From: Azadirachta indica
Lineage: Eukaryota > Streptophyta > Magnoliopsida > Sapindales > Meliaceae
Assembly: GCA_022749755.1 (NCBI GenBank)
Contig: CM040440.1
Location: 9,101,269 to 9,165,268, forward strand
Length of the DNA stretch: 64,000 nucleotides
Direction of reading: 5' to 3'
Both the position numbers and the translations under genes were made by a program. Shown one piece after another: positions 19,842 to 30,909 of this stretch (within the stretch, counting starts at the first letter, position 1; every line of letters begins with the position of its first letter). Under the pieces are notes generated by a model that searched no databases, was not told the DNA's origin, and saw nothing but the letters and a program-made list of their open reading frames with translations.

Positions 19842-22291
19842 CGAACGTTAACAACGTTGGACCGTCGTTGAGTCAATCATCACCGTCCATTTCAACATCA
19901 TCAAATGGTGGCGGTGTGTCTCGCAGTTTTGTGATTCCGGCGCCAAAAGAGAAGATCGAGATGTACTCGCCGGCCTTTTACGCCGCGTGTACGGTCGGCG
20001 GGGGCTTGAGCACTGGCCCCACTCACATGGCCGTTACTCCTATGGATCTAGTGAAGTGCAATATGCAGGTCCATTTTCTTCTCCTTTCTTTTTTCGATGA
20101 AAAATAAAATTTCATTTTCGTTCATTTTTTTTTTTTTGTCGTTCTGAACTTCGGTAGCTTTTCAATTTAATTTTGGCACGTTATTTTCTTAGTTTCAGTT
20201 TTGGCAAGTTACCTCTTTACACTTGTTTTAACAAATTTAAATAAGTTCCTTTATTTTTCTGAATTGATAACATTATGTCAAATTTTTGAAAAATTTTCTC
20301 TTTTTATTTATTTGTTTGTTTGATGCTAAAATTATGTCATATTTCTATCAAGACAATCTCTTCAAATTTTCATATGTTTATTTATTTATGCTTAATTGTT
20401 AACAATAAAATTAAATATTGAGTAATATATTACTATTATTCCACCGCGTGAATTTTTGAAAAAATATTTTTCTAAAAGATACTGTCAAAATTAACATAAT
20501 TTTATTAGTTAGTCAGATAAAAATACACTTTTGGATTTCTTTTTAAAAGTACATGTGTTACACGGATTAGGAGTTTTGTATTGACCCTCAACTTTTGGAG
20601 CAACTTATTTTGACCATTTAAATAACAAGGAAAATTTTGTACATTGAACTTCGAAGTTGTCTAAGACTTGTCTTCTTTCTTTTAATTTGCTACCAATCCA
20701 GTTTATTATTGTTAGAACTATTAAGAAGTTTTATTTTCTGCTTCTAAGTTTATATTTAATTTCAACTCGGTAATAAATTTTAGAGAAATATACATCACAT
20801 ATATATATTTATGACTTGATTCCAAGTAACTCATTTGATGAGTGTACAGAGCTTTCTCCATATATCGTAATATGCAAAGATATAAAAATCACCAATCTCC
20901 AGTGCTAATAGCCGATTTGGGCATTCCAATTAACAATGATATTTGCCCAATATTGAAAGAATTGAAGTGATATGTTATATTTTCAACACTTCAGATTGAT
21001 CCATCAAAGTACAAGAGTATCAGTTCAGGGTTTGGAGTTTTGCTCAGGGAGCAGGGAGTAAGGGGCATCTTTAGAGGCTGGGTGCCCACCCTGCTTGGTT
21101 ATAGCGCTCAGGGTGCCTGCAAATATGGATTCTACGAGTTCTTTAAGAAGTATTACTCGGACATTGTTGGTCCTGAGTACGCTGCCAAGTACAAGACCTT
21201 GATATACCTTGCTGGTTCAGCATCTGCTGAAGTAATTGCTGATGTTGCTCTCTGCCCCATGGAGGCTGTGAAGGTCCGCGTCCAAACCCAGCCTGGTTTT
21301 GCACGAGGTTTGGCTGATGGGTTGCCAAAGTTAGTCAAGTCTGAAGGTGCTTTCGGGTACGTATGATGTAAATCAATATATCCACGAATGACCATTTGGT
21401 TATATATGTTTTTGTATGCATTTACCTTGATATGCATGATAAATATTTTTAGACGTAATTTGCAGGTTGTACAAAGGGATTGTTCCTCTTTGGGGACGCC
21501 AAATTCCATGTAAGCCATCATTTAGCTATTGATTTATTTGCTATCATGATGTATTTGGCAGCGGTTCTATACTATAAGATAATATGATTAATATTATCTC
21601 ATAGTAGTATATTATTTAAATTCTGTTTTATGATGAGGGAGTCGGTTTGATTTTTTTGGCAGATACAATGATGAAGTTTGCATCTTATGAGACAATTGTG
21701 GAGATGATGTACAAGTATCTCATCCCAACCCCAAAAGAGCAGTGCAGTAAATCTTTGCAACTAGGTGTAAGCTTTGCTGGTGGATATGTGGCTGGTATCT
21801 TTTGTGCTGTTGTCTCGCATCCTGCTGATAATTTGGTGTCTTTTCTCAACAATTCAAAGGGAGCCAGTGTTGGTGATGTGAGTGAAATATTTCATGAACA
21901 AGTTATAAAGAATATCTATGTTTGCTACCGTGCATTAATATTTCATCTCTGCTTGTGTTGTGTGTATCGCAGGCAGTGAAGAGGCTGGGGCTGTGGGGTC
22001 TTTTCACTCGTGGGCTTCCCCTTCGTATTGTGATGATCGGAACGCTTACAGGAGCACAGTGGGGTCTCTATGATTCTTTCAAAGTTTTAATGGGGCTGTA
22101 AGTTATTTTAATTTCCTTTTCAAATGCATGCAATTTGCGGAATTTTTAACATGGCATGCCTTGTTTAACAACAACTCAACTCCTTTGTTAATTTTAAACA
22201 TGCATATTGTTGAAATGATTTGGGATTGCTTTTCAATTTCAGGCCAACTACTGGCGGTGCGCCTAATCCTGCAACCAAAACAATGAATTAG
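19838..22291 (+). CDS. MPT3-like: Mitochondrial phosphate carrier, tandem copy A
   Basis: This inner-membrane carrier of the SLC25/PHT3 type exchanges phosphate for protons or hydroxyl to supply ATP synthase. Exons are 19838-20068, 20995-21356, 21466-21509, 21663-21877, 21973-22097 and 22243-22291. They join in phase to 341 aa and match copy B intron for intron. Three carrier repeats are visible, with signatures PMDLVK (68-73), CPMEAVK and HPADNLV, as expected for a six-helix carrier. The chosen start is the first ATG in frame. The ATG corresponding to copy B's start is frame-shifted. The first repeat differs from copy B at normally conserved sites (GGGLSTGPTHMAVTPMD here, [17 protein letters not shown] in B). 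By position it matches the MPT2 locus of Arabidopsis. Confidence 0.95.
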
Positions 22292-22779
22292 CGATGATAA
22301 TAAGGAACAAGGGGAGCAAGGAGATTATTTTTGGGAATAAGAATTTTATCTTATCTTTCCATGGCAAGCTAAGGGAAATGACAGTTGCCCTGGAAAATGT
22401 ATTGATTTTTGTAAAAATAAAAAATAATATTTGAATCCCCTAGCTAAAAAGGGATTTGTATTTAATTGCATATTCCTTGATCCAAAAAAATGAATTTCTT
22501 CTAAGATTTCACCATTTGTTGATAATTTCTTTCTTACTTTTTTATGAAATGTTTTTGGTAAATTGCATTACTATAGACATTTGCTTGTTTAATAGATTTA
22601 TATCATTTATTTTAAATAATATTAAAACTTGTATTACAAAAGTGAATAACACGGTAAAAGTTCATTTTCTCAATTCGCATAAGGGATATGTACGAACATA
22701 TCCCTTATGTACGAACCCAACAATTTCAATTTGATTTATTTTCTCACGTAAATTATAAACCATTTATTGATTTTGTGTT

Positions 22780-23206
22780 AGGTACGACTACACATGGGTC
22801 GGTTCTATCTGAATTAAAAATTGTTGGGTTAAGAAATTTTTAAATTGAATAGAACCAAATTGAAATTTAGGATTGAACCGAAATAAAATCAAATCAATAT
22901 TGAATCGAACCGTTTGATTTTGTTATTATTTAAATTTTATTTTTAAAATTCAATATTTATTTTAACTATTAAAATTACAAAATAACGTCGTTTAGTCACT
23001 ATAAAATGACGTTGTTTAGTTTTGAGACACTATTTCTATTCAGTTTGAGTCTTAATGCTACAACGAAAATTGAATTGAAAAATTTTGGTTTTTGAAAATT
23101 TAAACCAAACCTTGATCGAATGATATATAAAAATTGATAAGTTCGATCTGGGTTCAATTAGATTCGGTTCGAGTTTCAGGTTTCCAAATTTTTTGCCCAT
23201 CCCTAA
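22780..23206. mobile_element. Putative non-autonomous hAT-like element
   Basis: The right end reads TTTTGCCCATCCCTA, the inverse of TAGGGATGGGCAAAA, a typical plant hAT terminus. The interior is rich in GGTTCGGTTC-like and GAACCGAA-like motifs characteristic of this repeat family. The left end near 22780 (TAGGTACGA...CATGGGTCGG) is only a weak match, and I cannot define a clean 8-bp target duplication. No transposase is present. Confidence 0.4.
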
Positions 23207-25000
23207 TATTAGGTATTACGAATATATAATTGTATATTTACTTATTATAGATATATAAATGTATGATATTACAAAAGTCTTGATCCTAAATTTTTTTCAG
23301 TATTCCTCGTCAAACCACTTTAAATATTGCTTCTTTCGCGTCACTAATCAAATGACAACTAAATACAGTCAAATAGCTCTGTATATTTTAGAGTAAAACA
23401 TATAAGAAGAATAAAAAAAATAATAACAAAGATGACAAAATCAACAAAATAAACATAAATGAAAAAGGTCATAATAAAATTTATGCTCGAAAGTTATACT
23501 ATTACTATTTCAATTTAAAGCGGAAAAGAAATGAAGAATGCTCTATTACTGCAATTGTTATATAGGCATGCAACAATGACAATAACTAATGGCTTCCCAG
23601 CTACAGACAGTTAACCACCAAATATATAGGAGTTTAAGATATAAAAGCATTGAATCCTAGGAAAATTTTTCAAATCTTGTAACAATCACACTCAAAATTT
23701 CAAAATGTTTAATCTCATGCAAAATACAGAAAAAAAATTCAAGAAGTTAATCTGCTCAGACAGTTAATTTATATGTGTTACTCAAAATCCTATTGGTTGA
23801 TAAGAAAAAATAATGGGGATAGTATTGCTTTCTGATGTTAAGGAAGTCAATACACCTTACAATAGTCAAGAAAAAGAAAGAAGTGAAATAAGAAATGAAA
23901 CAACAAATGTATGACAAGAAACGATATAGTGTAACACATTTCCTTCTCCTGCCACCTTAGCCCCATTAGTATTGTGACTATGCGAATGCCCTTAAAATAT
24001 TAGTTAGTAGTAGAGATAGAAAAATAGGATTTGTTTCGATTTTCTTAAAAACTAAATCCAACCTGAAATATATAAATTGTGAAATCGAATCGAACTGAAT
24101 CTTTATGAGGTAAACTAGTTTTATAAACAAATTAATAAAAAAATATTATTATTTAATTGTTTACATGGTAAACTGGTTTTGTAAAAAAAATTTTTAAACT
24201 TATAAGTAACAACAAATATTAAAAGGGTCATAAATGTAAATTACGCAATTATAAATTTTTTTCATCTATTGCCAAGCTACCTAATTACGTATGAACTATA
24301 ATTAGTAATTTGGTATACAAGTTTCAATTTGTTTCAATATTTTTGTCTTCAATTTTTTTTAATATTTTATCTTTTAATTTTACAAATAATTTATTAATTC
24401 ATTTTTAACATTTTAATTACAATTTAATACTTCATTATTTTTTCAATAAATAAAAAGTAATACAATCATAATTATATGGTTTAATATTGGGAGAATGACT
24501 AATACCTCCCTCGGTTTTGGTCTAATTAATCGAATCCTCATATATCTTTAAAAATTATCTATTACATTCAATTGTTAATAAAATTAACAGAAAATTCTAT
24601 ATTTTAAAGACAATTACTAAAATAACCTTATAGCATATAGGTCCCATGAACAATATTTTAAATATAATAATTTTTTTTATATAATAATATATTTTTTATT
24701 AATATTATTTTATACAATAATATATTTTTATTAATATTATTTATTTAACAAAAATAAATAAATGTTTTGTTGTGCTCATTTTACAATTATACGTTATTGC
24801 GTGATTGCTTTGAATTCGTATACCTTAAAAACTCCTTATGTTCCCTTTGTGAATGGTTATCTACATTATTATTATATTTTTTTTCTTAATAGTTTATGTT
24901 TAAATATGATACATAATAAAATAGAAAAGAGCACTTATAAAGTATATGGGTAAATCTTTGATGTGTTCGCCAAAATGTAAATATGTGCTTGATTTAGTGT
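23207..25000. other. AT-rich spacer left of the CACTA remnant
   Basis: No gene is supported. Short pieces at 24020-24110 (GAATCGAACTGAATC-type text) resemble the hAT-like repeat at 22780-23206. The lost left end of the CACTA element may lie here, but no CACTACTAGAAA terminus can be found. Confidence 0.5.
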
Positions 25001-27390
25001 TTAGAGGTCAACTAAATTCATTTCTTTAGTATTTAAAGAGTTATTAGTTGACACGTCATGTTTTTCATTAATGTCATGGGTTAAGACATATTGAGTAGAG
25101 AAATCTAGAGCTTTCTCAACAATATAGCTCTTAGCAATGCATCCCTCAGGATGATTAGGGTTACGAATATAATTCTTATACATTTTTATGCATCGCTCAA
25201 AATGATACATTCATTTAAGGTAAACAGGCCCATATAACCTCACTTCTTTAACAAGATAGACTATCAAATGCACCATTATATCGAAGAAGTTTGGTGGAAA
25301 AAATTGTTCAAACATACACAAAGTGACTTCAAGATCCTTTGGCAATCTATCTAAACTTTCAACATCAATTACTTTGTTACACAAGCTATTGAAGAAGAAA
25401 CACATCCTCGTTATGGCAAATCTAACTGGTTTTTGCAAGCAATTTCGAATTGCCAATGGTAATAATTGTTGCATCAAAGTATGACAATCATGAGACTTAA
25501 GACCTTGAAAACGACAATCTTCCATCAACACAATGTTTCTAAAGTTAGAGTAATACCCTTTTAGTACTTTGGTTTCATATAAGATTTGACAAAACATTTT
25601 TTTTTGTTCTTTGAACAGTGTATAAAGGGATGGTGGTAGATAATTTTTATGTTTTTCATCAGGTACAAATTATGGCCTAATGCCCATTTCCTGAAGGTCT
25701 TTTCTCGTATTAATTCCATTTTTTGTCTTACCTGGTTGATGAAGTAATGTGCCATATATACTATCACACACATTTTTTTCAATGTGCATGATATCCAACT
25801 GATGTTGTACCAATAAATGCTGCCAATACTCTAACTCAAAGAAGATTAATTGTTTCTTAAACAATTTCGGTTCATTATAATCAGTGTGCTTTCGTTTTTT
25901 ACCTTTTTTTAACTCAAAATTGTTTTCAATTTGTTCAATAATTTTTAAGATTTCCTTACAATCAACGGAATTGGAGACTCATCCCACTCTTGATTACCAT
26001 CAAACACCTTTTTTAATTTTCTGTATGGATGATTAAGTGTTAAGAATCGACGATGACCCATGATAATATTTTTTCTACTATGTTTAAGCCAATATGACCT
26101 AGTATTTCTTACACATTTTGGACAAACATAATACTCCTTAACCGTACAACTGGATAGGTTGCTATATGCAGGTAAATTACTTATTGTCCACAACAAAACA
26201 ACCTGCATATTAAATGTTTCTTTTTTCCATGCATCATAAACATCTACACCTACTTCTCATAGGATTTTAAGGTCTTTAATTAAGGGTGCAAGATAAACGT
26301 ATAAGGCATTACTAGGCTGTTTTGGGCCAAAAATTAGCATTGATAACATTATGAATTTCCTTTTCTTGCAAAGTCATGGAGGAAGATTGTAGATTATCAT
26401 TGTAATAAGCCAACAATTATAAGCAGTGCTCTGTGTGCTATATGGATTTACCCCATCAGTTGAAAGTGCTAATATAAGATTCTTAGGATCTTGTGCAAAC
26501 TTAAGTCACTTGCTATCAACTAATTGCCATGCTGGCGAATCTACTAGATCACGAATTTTGTCATCTTTTATTCTTTTTGTTGCATGCCAAATTAAGTTTT
26601 CAACAATGTATGGTAATTGAAATATGCACTTAATCTTAGGAATAGGCAGAAAGTACCACAAAGTCTTAACTAAAATCCTATCTAATTTAGTTTTTAGTTT
26701 ATTTTTTAGCTTTTTCCACATACTTTATTTACAAAAAGGGCATTCAATGTGGTTTGTATACTCTTTCCTATAAAGAATACAATTATTTCTACATGCATCT
26801 ATTTTCTCATATTCTAAGCCTAACAGTTTCATAGTTTTTTTGACTTCATAAATTGATGTAGGTAAAGTGTTATTTTTAGGTAATGTATCTACAAGAACAT
26901 TCAATAAAGCTAAAAACCTTTCATTCAACTACTCAAAATTTCCTTTAACTTATAAATTCTCATTAAATTAGATGGTTTTGAATGTTTAGAACCTGAAAAC
27001 AATGACTTTAAGCATCTTCAAGCATCTCCGTAAAATGCTTAGGATTTTTTTCATAGTATTCATAATCATCGTCTACCATGTCAACAACATTACTAAAATC
27101 CTTATATTTAAATTCATGACTTTCATAATGTGTTTGGGAATCTGAAAAATCAGAATTATGGTCTATCTTTCCATGTCTATTCTAAATGGTATATGTTGGT
27201 CAAAACCTTTTTCAAACAAATGTGATCTTATTTGTTCAGGTGTATGAAAATCCATATTGCAATATGAGTTACATGCACATCTAATTAACCTATAGTTTTC
27301 TGCATTTACCATTGCAAAAGTTAAGAATTCATCAACCTCATTATCATATTTTGCCGATAATCTATTACTAAATATCTAATTTTTATCCAT
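25001..27390 (-). pseudogene. Degenerate CACTA (En/Spm) TNP2-type transposase
   Basis: Fragments in several frames, all on the minus strand, follow the domain order of plant TNP2/Transposase_21 proteins. At the start (27390) is MDKN, then a TAG stop, then a stretch with NEVDEFLTFA. The transposase-associated finger IRCACNSYCNMDFHTPEQIR lies near 27200-27290. Next come AWQLVDSK near 26510, WTISNLPAYSNLS near 26170 and MGHRRFLTLNHPYRK near 26050. A DUF4218-like part follows, with KSHDCHTLMQQLLPLAIR near 25450 and HLIVYLVKEVRLYGPVYLKW near 25220. Stops and frameshifts break the gene throughout, so it cannot make a full transposase. Confidence 0.88.
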
Positions 27391-28336
27391 CTCAAATTGC
27401 CAACTTGTTTATTTGCATGTCGTGTATTAATATGAAATTGATAGCATATACATAATATGAAATATATTATGAAAATATGTGTCTACTGTAAAAGAAAAGA
27501 ATGTAAATAATATATATTTACACACAAAAAATAACACTTCAATACTTAATTCAATCACAACTATAATTATAACTACAAGTACAACTATAACCACAACCAC
27601 AACTACAATAAATTAATAAATAAAAAAAAGAATGCTAAGACAACTTACTTGATTCACGACTTTATTCAGGCAATTTATTAATTTTTTTTATTCCTACGAA
27701 TCGACAAAATATTAAATCAAATATATATAATTTACTTATAATACGAAACAAAATGTTCTCAATAAATGTTAATTTCTAATTTCTTTCTAAAGCTGCAAAT
27801 GATCTCAGTAACTAAAATAAAGGTAGAAAAAATCTTACATTTCTCAATGATAACTAATAATCGAACCAATAATGTTGCAATTTAGGATAAGGGTAAGGGT
27901 TTTCGGCAATTGTCAAGGTAAGGGAGAAGGTAAAGGAGATCGACTTGAATTTTGCTAAGTACATGTGGGTATGTTTTCATTAAACATAAAATGACAATTT
28001 TGCAATATTAAGGGTTTTCAGTAGAGAAGGTAAAGGAGAGGGTTAATATGTTTTCATTAAACAGAAAACAGCATTGCATGGCTACTGTACCAAATTACTG
28101 TAGTAATTGGTGTATGGTCACTGCAGCATGATAAGTTCAGTATTATTATTGCAGCAAAACGACCAAAATGATGTCATTTTATATTTAGTGATACCTAAAT
28201 ATCATAAATTACTAATACATGTATTAGTGTTAGTAAATATTGATTTTTTTTATCATTTTATAAAAAAATTCATTGTATTTGTTTTTTCTGCCACTTTAAA
28301 TAAAGTATTAGGAGTTTAATATTAGTAATTGTTATA

Positions 28337-28348
28337 TTTCTAGTAGTG
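28337..28348 (-). repeat. CACTA terminal inverted repeat (right end)
   Basis: Read on the minus strand the 12 bases are CACTACTAGAAA. This sequence defines the ends of CACTA transposons in dicots. Confidence 0.75.
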
Positions 28349-28679
28349 ATTAGAGCTTTTTGAAGCTTTAATTTGTAATTAGAGTTGTGATTTTTTTCCT
28401 ATGATATGAAGAGTTTGTTGTTTGAAGAACAAGATTTGTTGCTTGTGTCTAGACATTGATGTATTATGTACTATGAATGCCCTAAATCATGAAATGCATC
28501 AACCATTAGAATTAGATCTGGAAGAAGAGAAAGAAGGCCACATTTTGCGGGAAGAAGAAGAAACTTTTTTGTTTGCACTATAATGGATAAGGAATTAGAT
28601 TAGGGATAAGAATTTGGGAAGATTTGAGATGGGATTAGGATTAGCAATTTAAGATTTGGTAGAATATTTTAATATTTTA

Positions 28680-29580
28680 ATTTGATTTATTAAATATTAA
28701 TAATCTCTAAATTATTATTAATATTTTAAATAATTTTATTATCATTATATTAATAATATTTAATATTTTTTGAAAATATTTGATTGTAAAATTATATAAG
28801 TTAATCAAATTATTTTATTTATAAATTAATAGAGTTACATATAAATTATATAAAAATATTCTCAAAATTACAAATAATATAATTCATATAATTGAAACAT
28901 TATTTGGGTTTTATTTTTTAATTGATTGTGTTATAAATTAATAATATTTAGTTATAAATTGCATAAATTATTTAAGTTTTTTTTTGTTTATAAATTAATA
29001 TAATTATGTGTAAATGATATAATTATTCTCAAAATCATAAATTACACAAACAATTAAAATAAATCCAAACTAATATTTGAATTTCATGCATATATTATTT
29101 ATAATATTTTTGATATATAAATTCCAAATATTGAATATAACATATTTATTTATTAAAAATATTCTCAAAATATAAATAATATAAATCATGTCATTCAAAT
29201 ATTATTTGGAATTTATTTTACTTGATTATGTTATAAATTAATATAATGATAATAAAATTAAAAAATATTAATAATAATTTAAAGGCTAATTATGAAAAAT
29301 ATTTGAAAATATAATAATAAAAAAAATAAACTATAAGAATATATTAGTCATTATGTATTAATAATTGAATTAAAATAATTAATTAATATATTTTTTAAAT
29401 ATGTAGAAATAAAATAGTTATTTTTTATGATTGTATAATAATTTAAGAAATATCTATTTATTTAATTAAACAGAGTATATATATATTTTTAAATATTAAA
29501 AAAATATCTGTTTATTATTTTAAATATAAAAAAATATCTATCAATTTAACCTATTACTTTTAATTTAATAATATTTTAAG
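28680..29580. repeat. Extremely AT-rich field with diverged tandem units
   Basis: The sequence is nearly all A and T. A unit built around TATAAATTA...ATATTCTCAAAAT recurs at about 28819, 28987 and 29112. A longer block at 28855-28945 is similar to 29155-29245, including the phrases ATTATTTGG and GTTATAAATTAATA. The copies are diverged, so this is an old tandem duplication or part of a decayed element. No coding potential is seen. Confidence 0.6.
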
Positions 29581-30909
29581 TCGGATCATTGTGCCGTGTT
29601 ATGCTTATAAATTTTGCTTTGTCCTTTGAGAATGATCTATTACTGTACGTGCTTGAACTGAGCAACAAGAAGCACGATTCGGCTAATTTACATCTTTAAC
29701 GACAGGCGAGCAACTTCGTTCAGGCAGAATTGAAAACGGATTACACGCTTCATCGTGATTGCTTCGATAAAGAAGAAAGGTTTAGTGAATAGACATGAGT
29801 ACGTGGGAATGGATGCCCACGTGGTGTTCATATAATCCAACGGTCAATACGTTACGCTGAAGCCGTTAGCCATCAAATCAGTTTCCGGTTACATAGAAAG
29901 AGAAATGGAAAGGTTGTAGGCAGCCAACGACTAACCACTCAATTTATTGCATTCTGCAATATGCAATTCAATTGGACTGCTCAAGTTCGAAGTGCTAGTT
30001 GTTTTGAATTGTGGCCTTTTTTGGATTCAACTTTACAGCCGTCGGAGGAGCGATTCGATTCTTTGATTCATGCATGTAAGCAAATTATTAATCACGAAAT
30101 TTGATTACTGTAAAATAATATGTGACCATTAATGATATGATGTTCACGTTTCTGCTTATAAAATTTATATTATTATTAATTGCCATTGCTTTTGTAATTA
30201 ATTTCATTCATGCCATCGTCAATTCCTCTAATTTTCTCGCTGAGAACAAGAGTGGCGGAAAATGGATACATGATCGAGGATTGAAATTGAGCTATGAGCA
30301 ATGACATTACGAAAACGAAGAAACATTCTCATAATATATTAGTTATTGTTACTGAATTATGTCAATTATTTATTTTATGTCATGAAAATATTAATAAAAA
30401 ATAATTTTATCAAAAAAAAAATTAGTGTTACTAAGTGTATTTTTCCTTACCATACTTTAAAGACTTTTTTTCTTTATTTTATTTTTGAAGTTGGCAATAT
30501 GAAAACGAAGAAAAGTTATATAAAACTTCAGAATCTAATGGGAGAGTCATTTATACATTCAAAAAACACATTTTTAATTGATTGAAAAACGCAGATTTAA
30601 ATTGCAAATAAAAAATTAGAGTCAACGCTCGTAATTTGTAAATAAATAAAGTCAAGAGGGCAAAACGTTGGCGGGCAAAACTTAATAATTGCCACGCAGA
30701 GTGCAGAGACATTCTCGTCTATTCTATTTTCTCGCGTCCCAAACACCCACTCCTCCACATCCTTTCCATTTTCATCGTTCCCTCTCTATATTCAAATTCA
30801 TTTTCATTTTCATTTTCGTCTTCTCTTCTTCGAGACGGAACTTTACCAACTCAAACCCTAGATTTCGACAAAAATTACACAGAAAGAAAGAAAGAAAGAT
30901 AGAATAAAA
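29581..30909. other. Upstream region of carrier copy B
   Basis: This less AT-rich stretch precedes copy B and should contain its promoter and 5' leader. A CT-rich tract occupies about 30710-30860. A perfect CCACGTGG element lies at 29817-29824. Short open frames at 29961 and 30122 are discussed among the findings. Confidence 0.5.
29817..29824. promoter_or_regulatory. G-box CCACGTGG
   Basis: A perfect 8-base palindrome containing the CACGTG core, about 1.1 kb upstream of carrier copy B. It is a typical bHLH or bZIP binding site. Its function here is inferred. Confidence 0.4.

Larger units (their letters stand above)
25001..28348 (-). mobile_element. Decayed CACTA transposon with one recognisable end
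   Basis: The right boundary at 28337-28348 reads TTTCTAGTAGTG, the inverse of CACTACTAGAAA, the standard terminus of plant CACTA elements. It lies about 950 bases upstream of the transposase start, as expected for the 5' end of an element on the minus strand. The subterminal region 28080-28240 has several short inverted motifs around ATTACTAATAC and TACTGTAGTAA, consistent with transposase-binding repeats. No matching left terminus was found, so the element seems truncated or rearranged on that side. The left coordinate is only the end of recognisable transposase. Confidence 0.75.

Noticed and set aside
22994..23010. CACTATAAAATG and CACTAATCAAATG as the left end of the CACTA transposon
   Set aside because: They match CACTA only in the first five bases and not the CACTACTAGAAA of the right end. 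One lies inside the hAT-like repeat.
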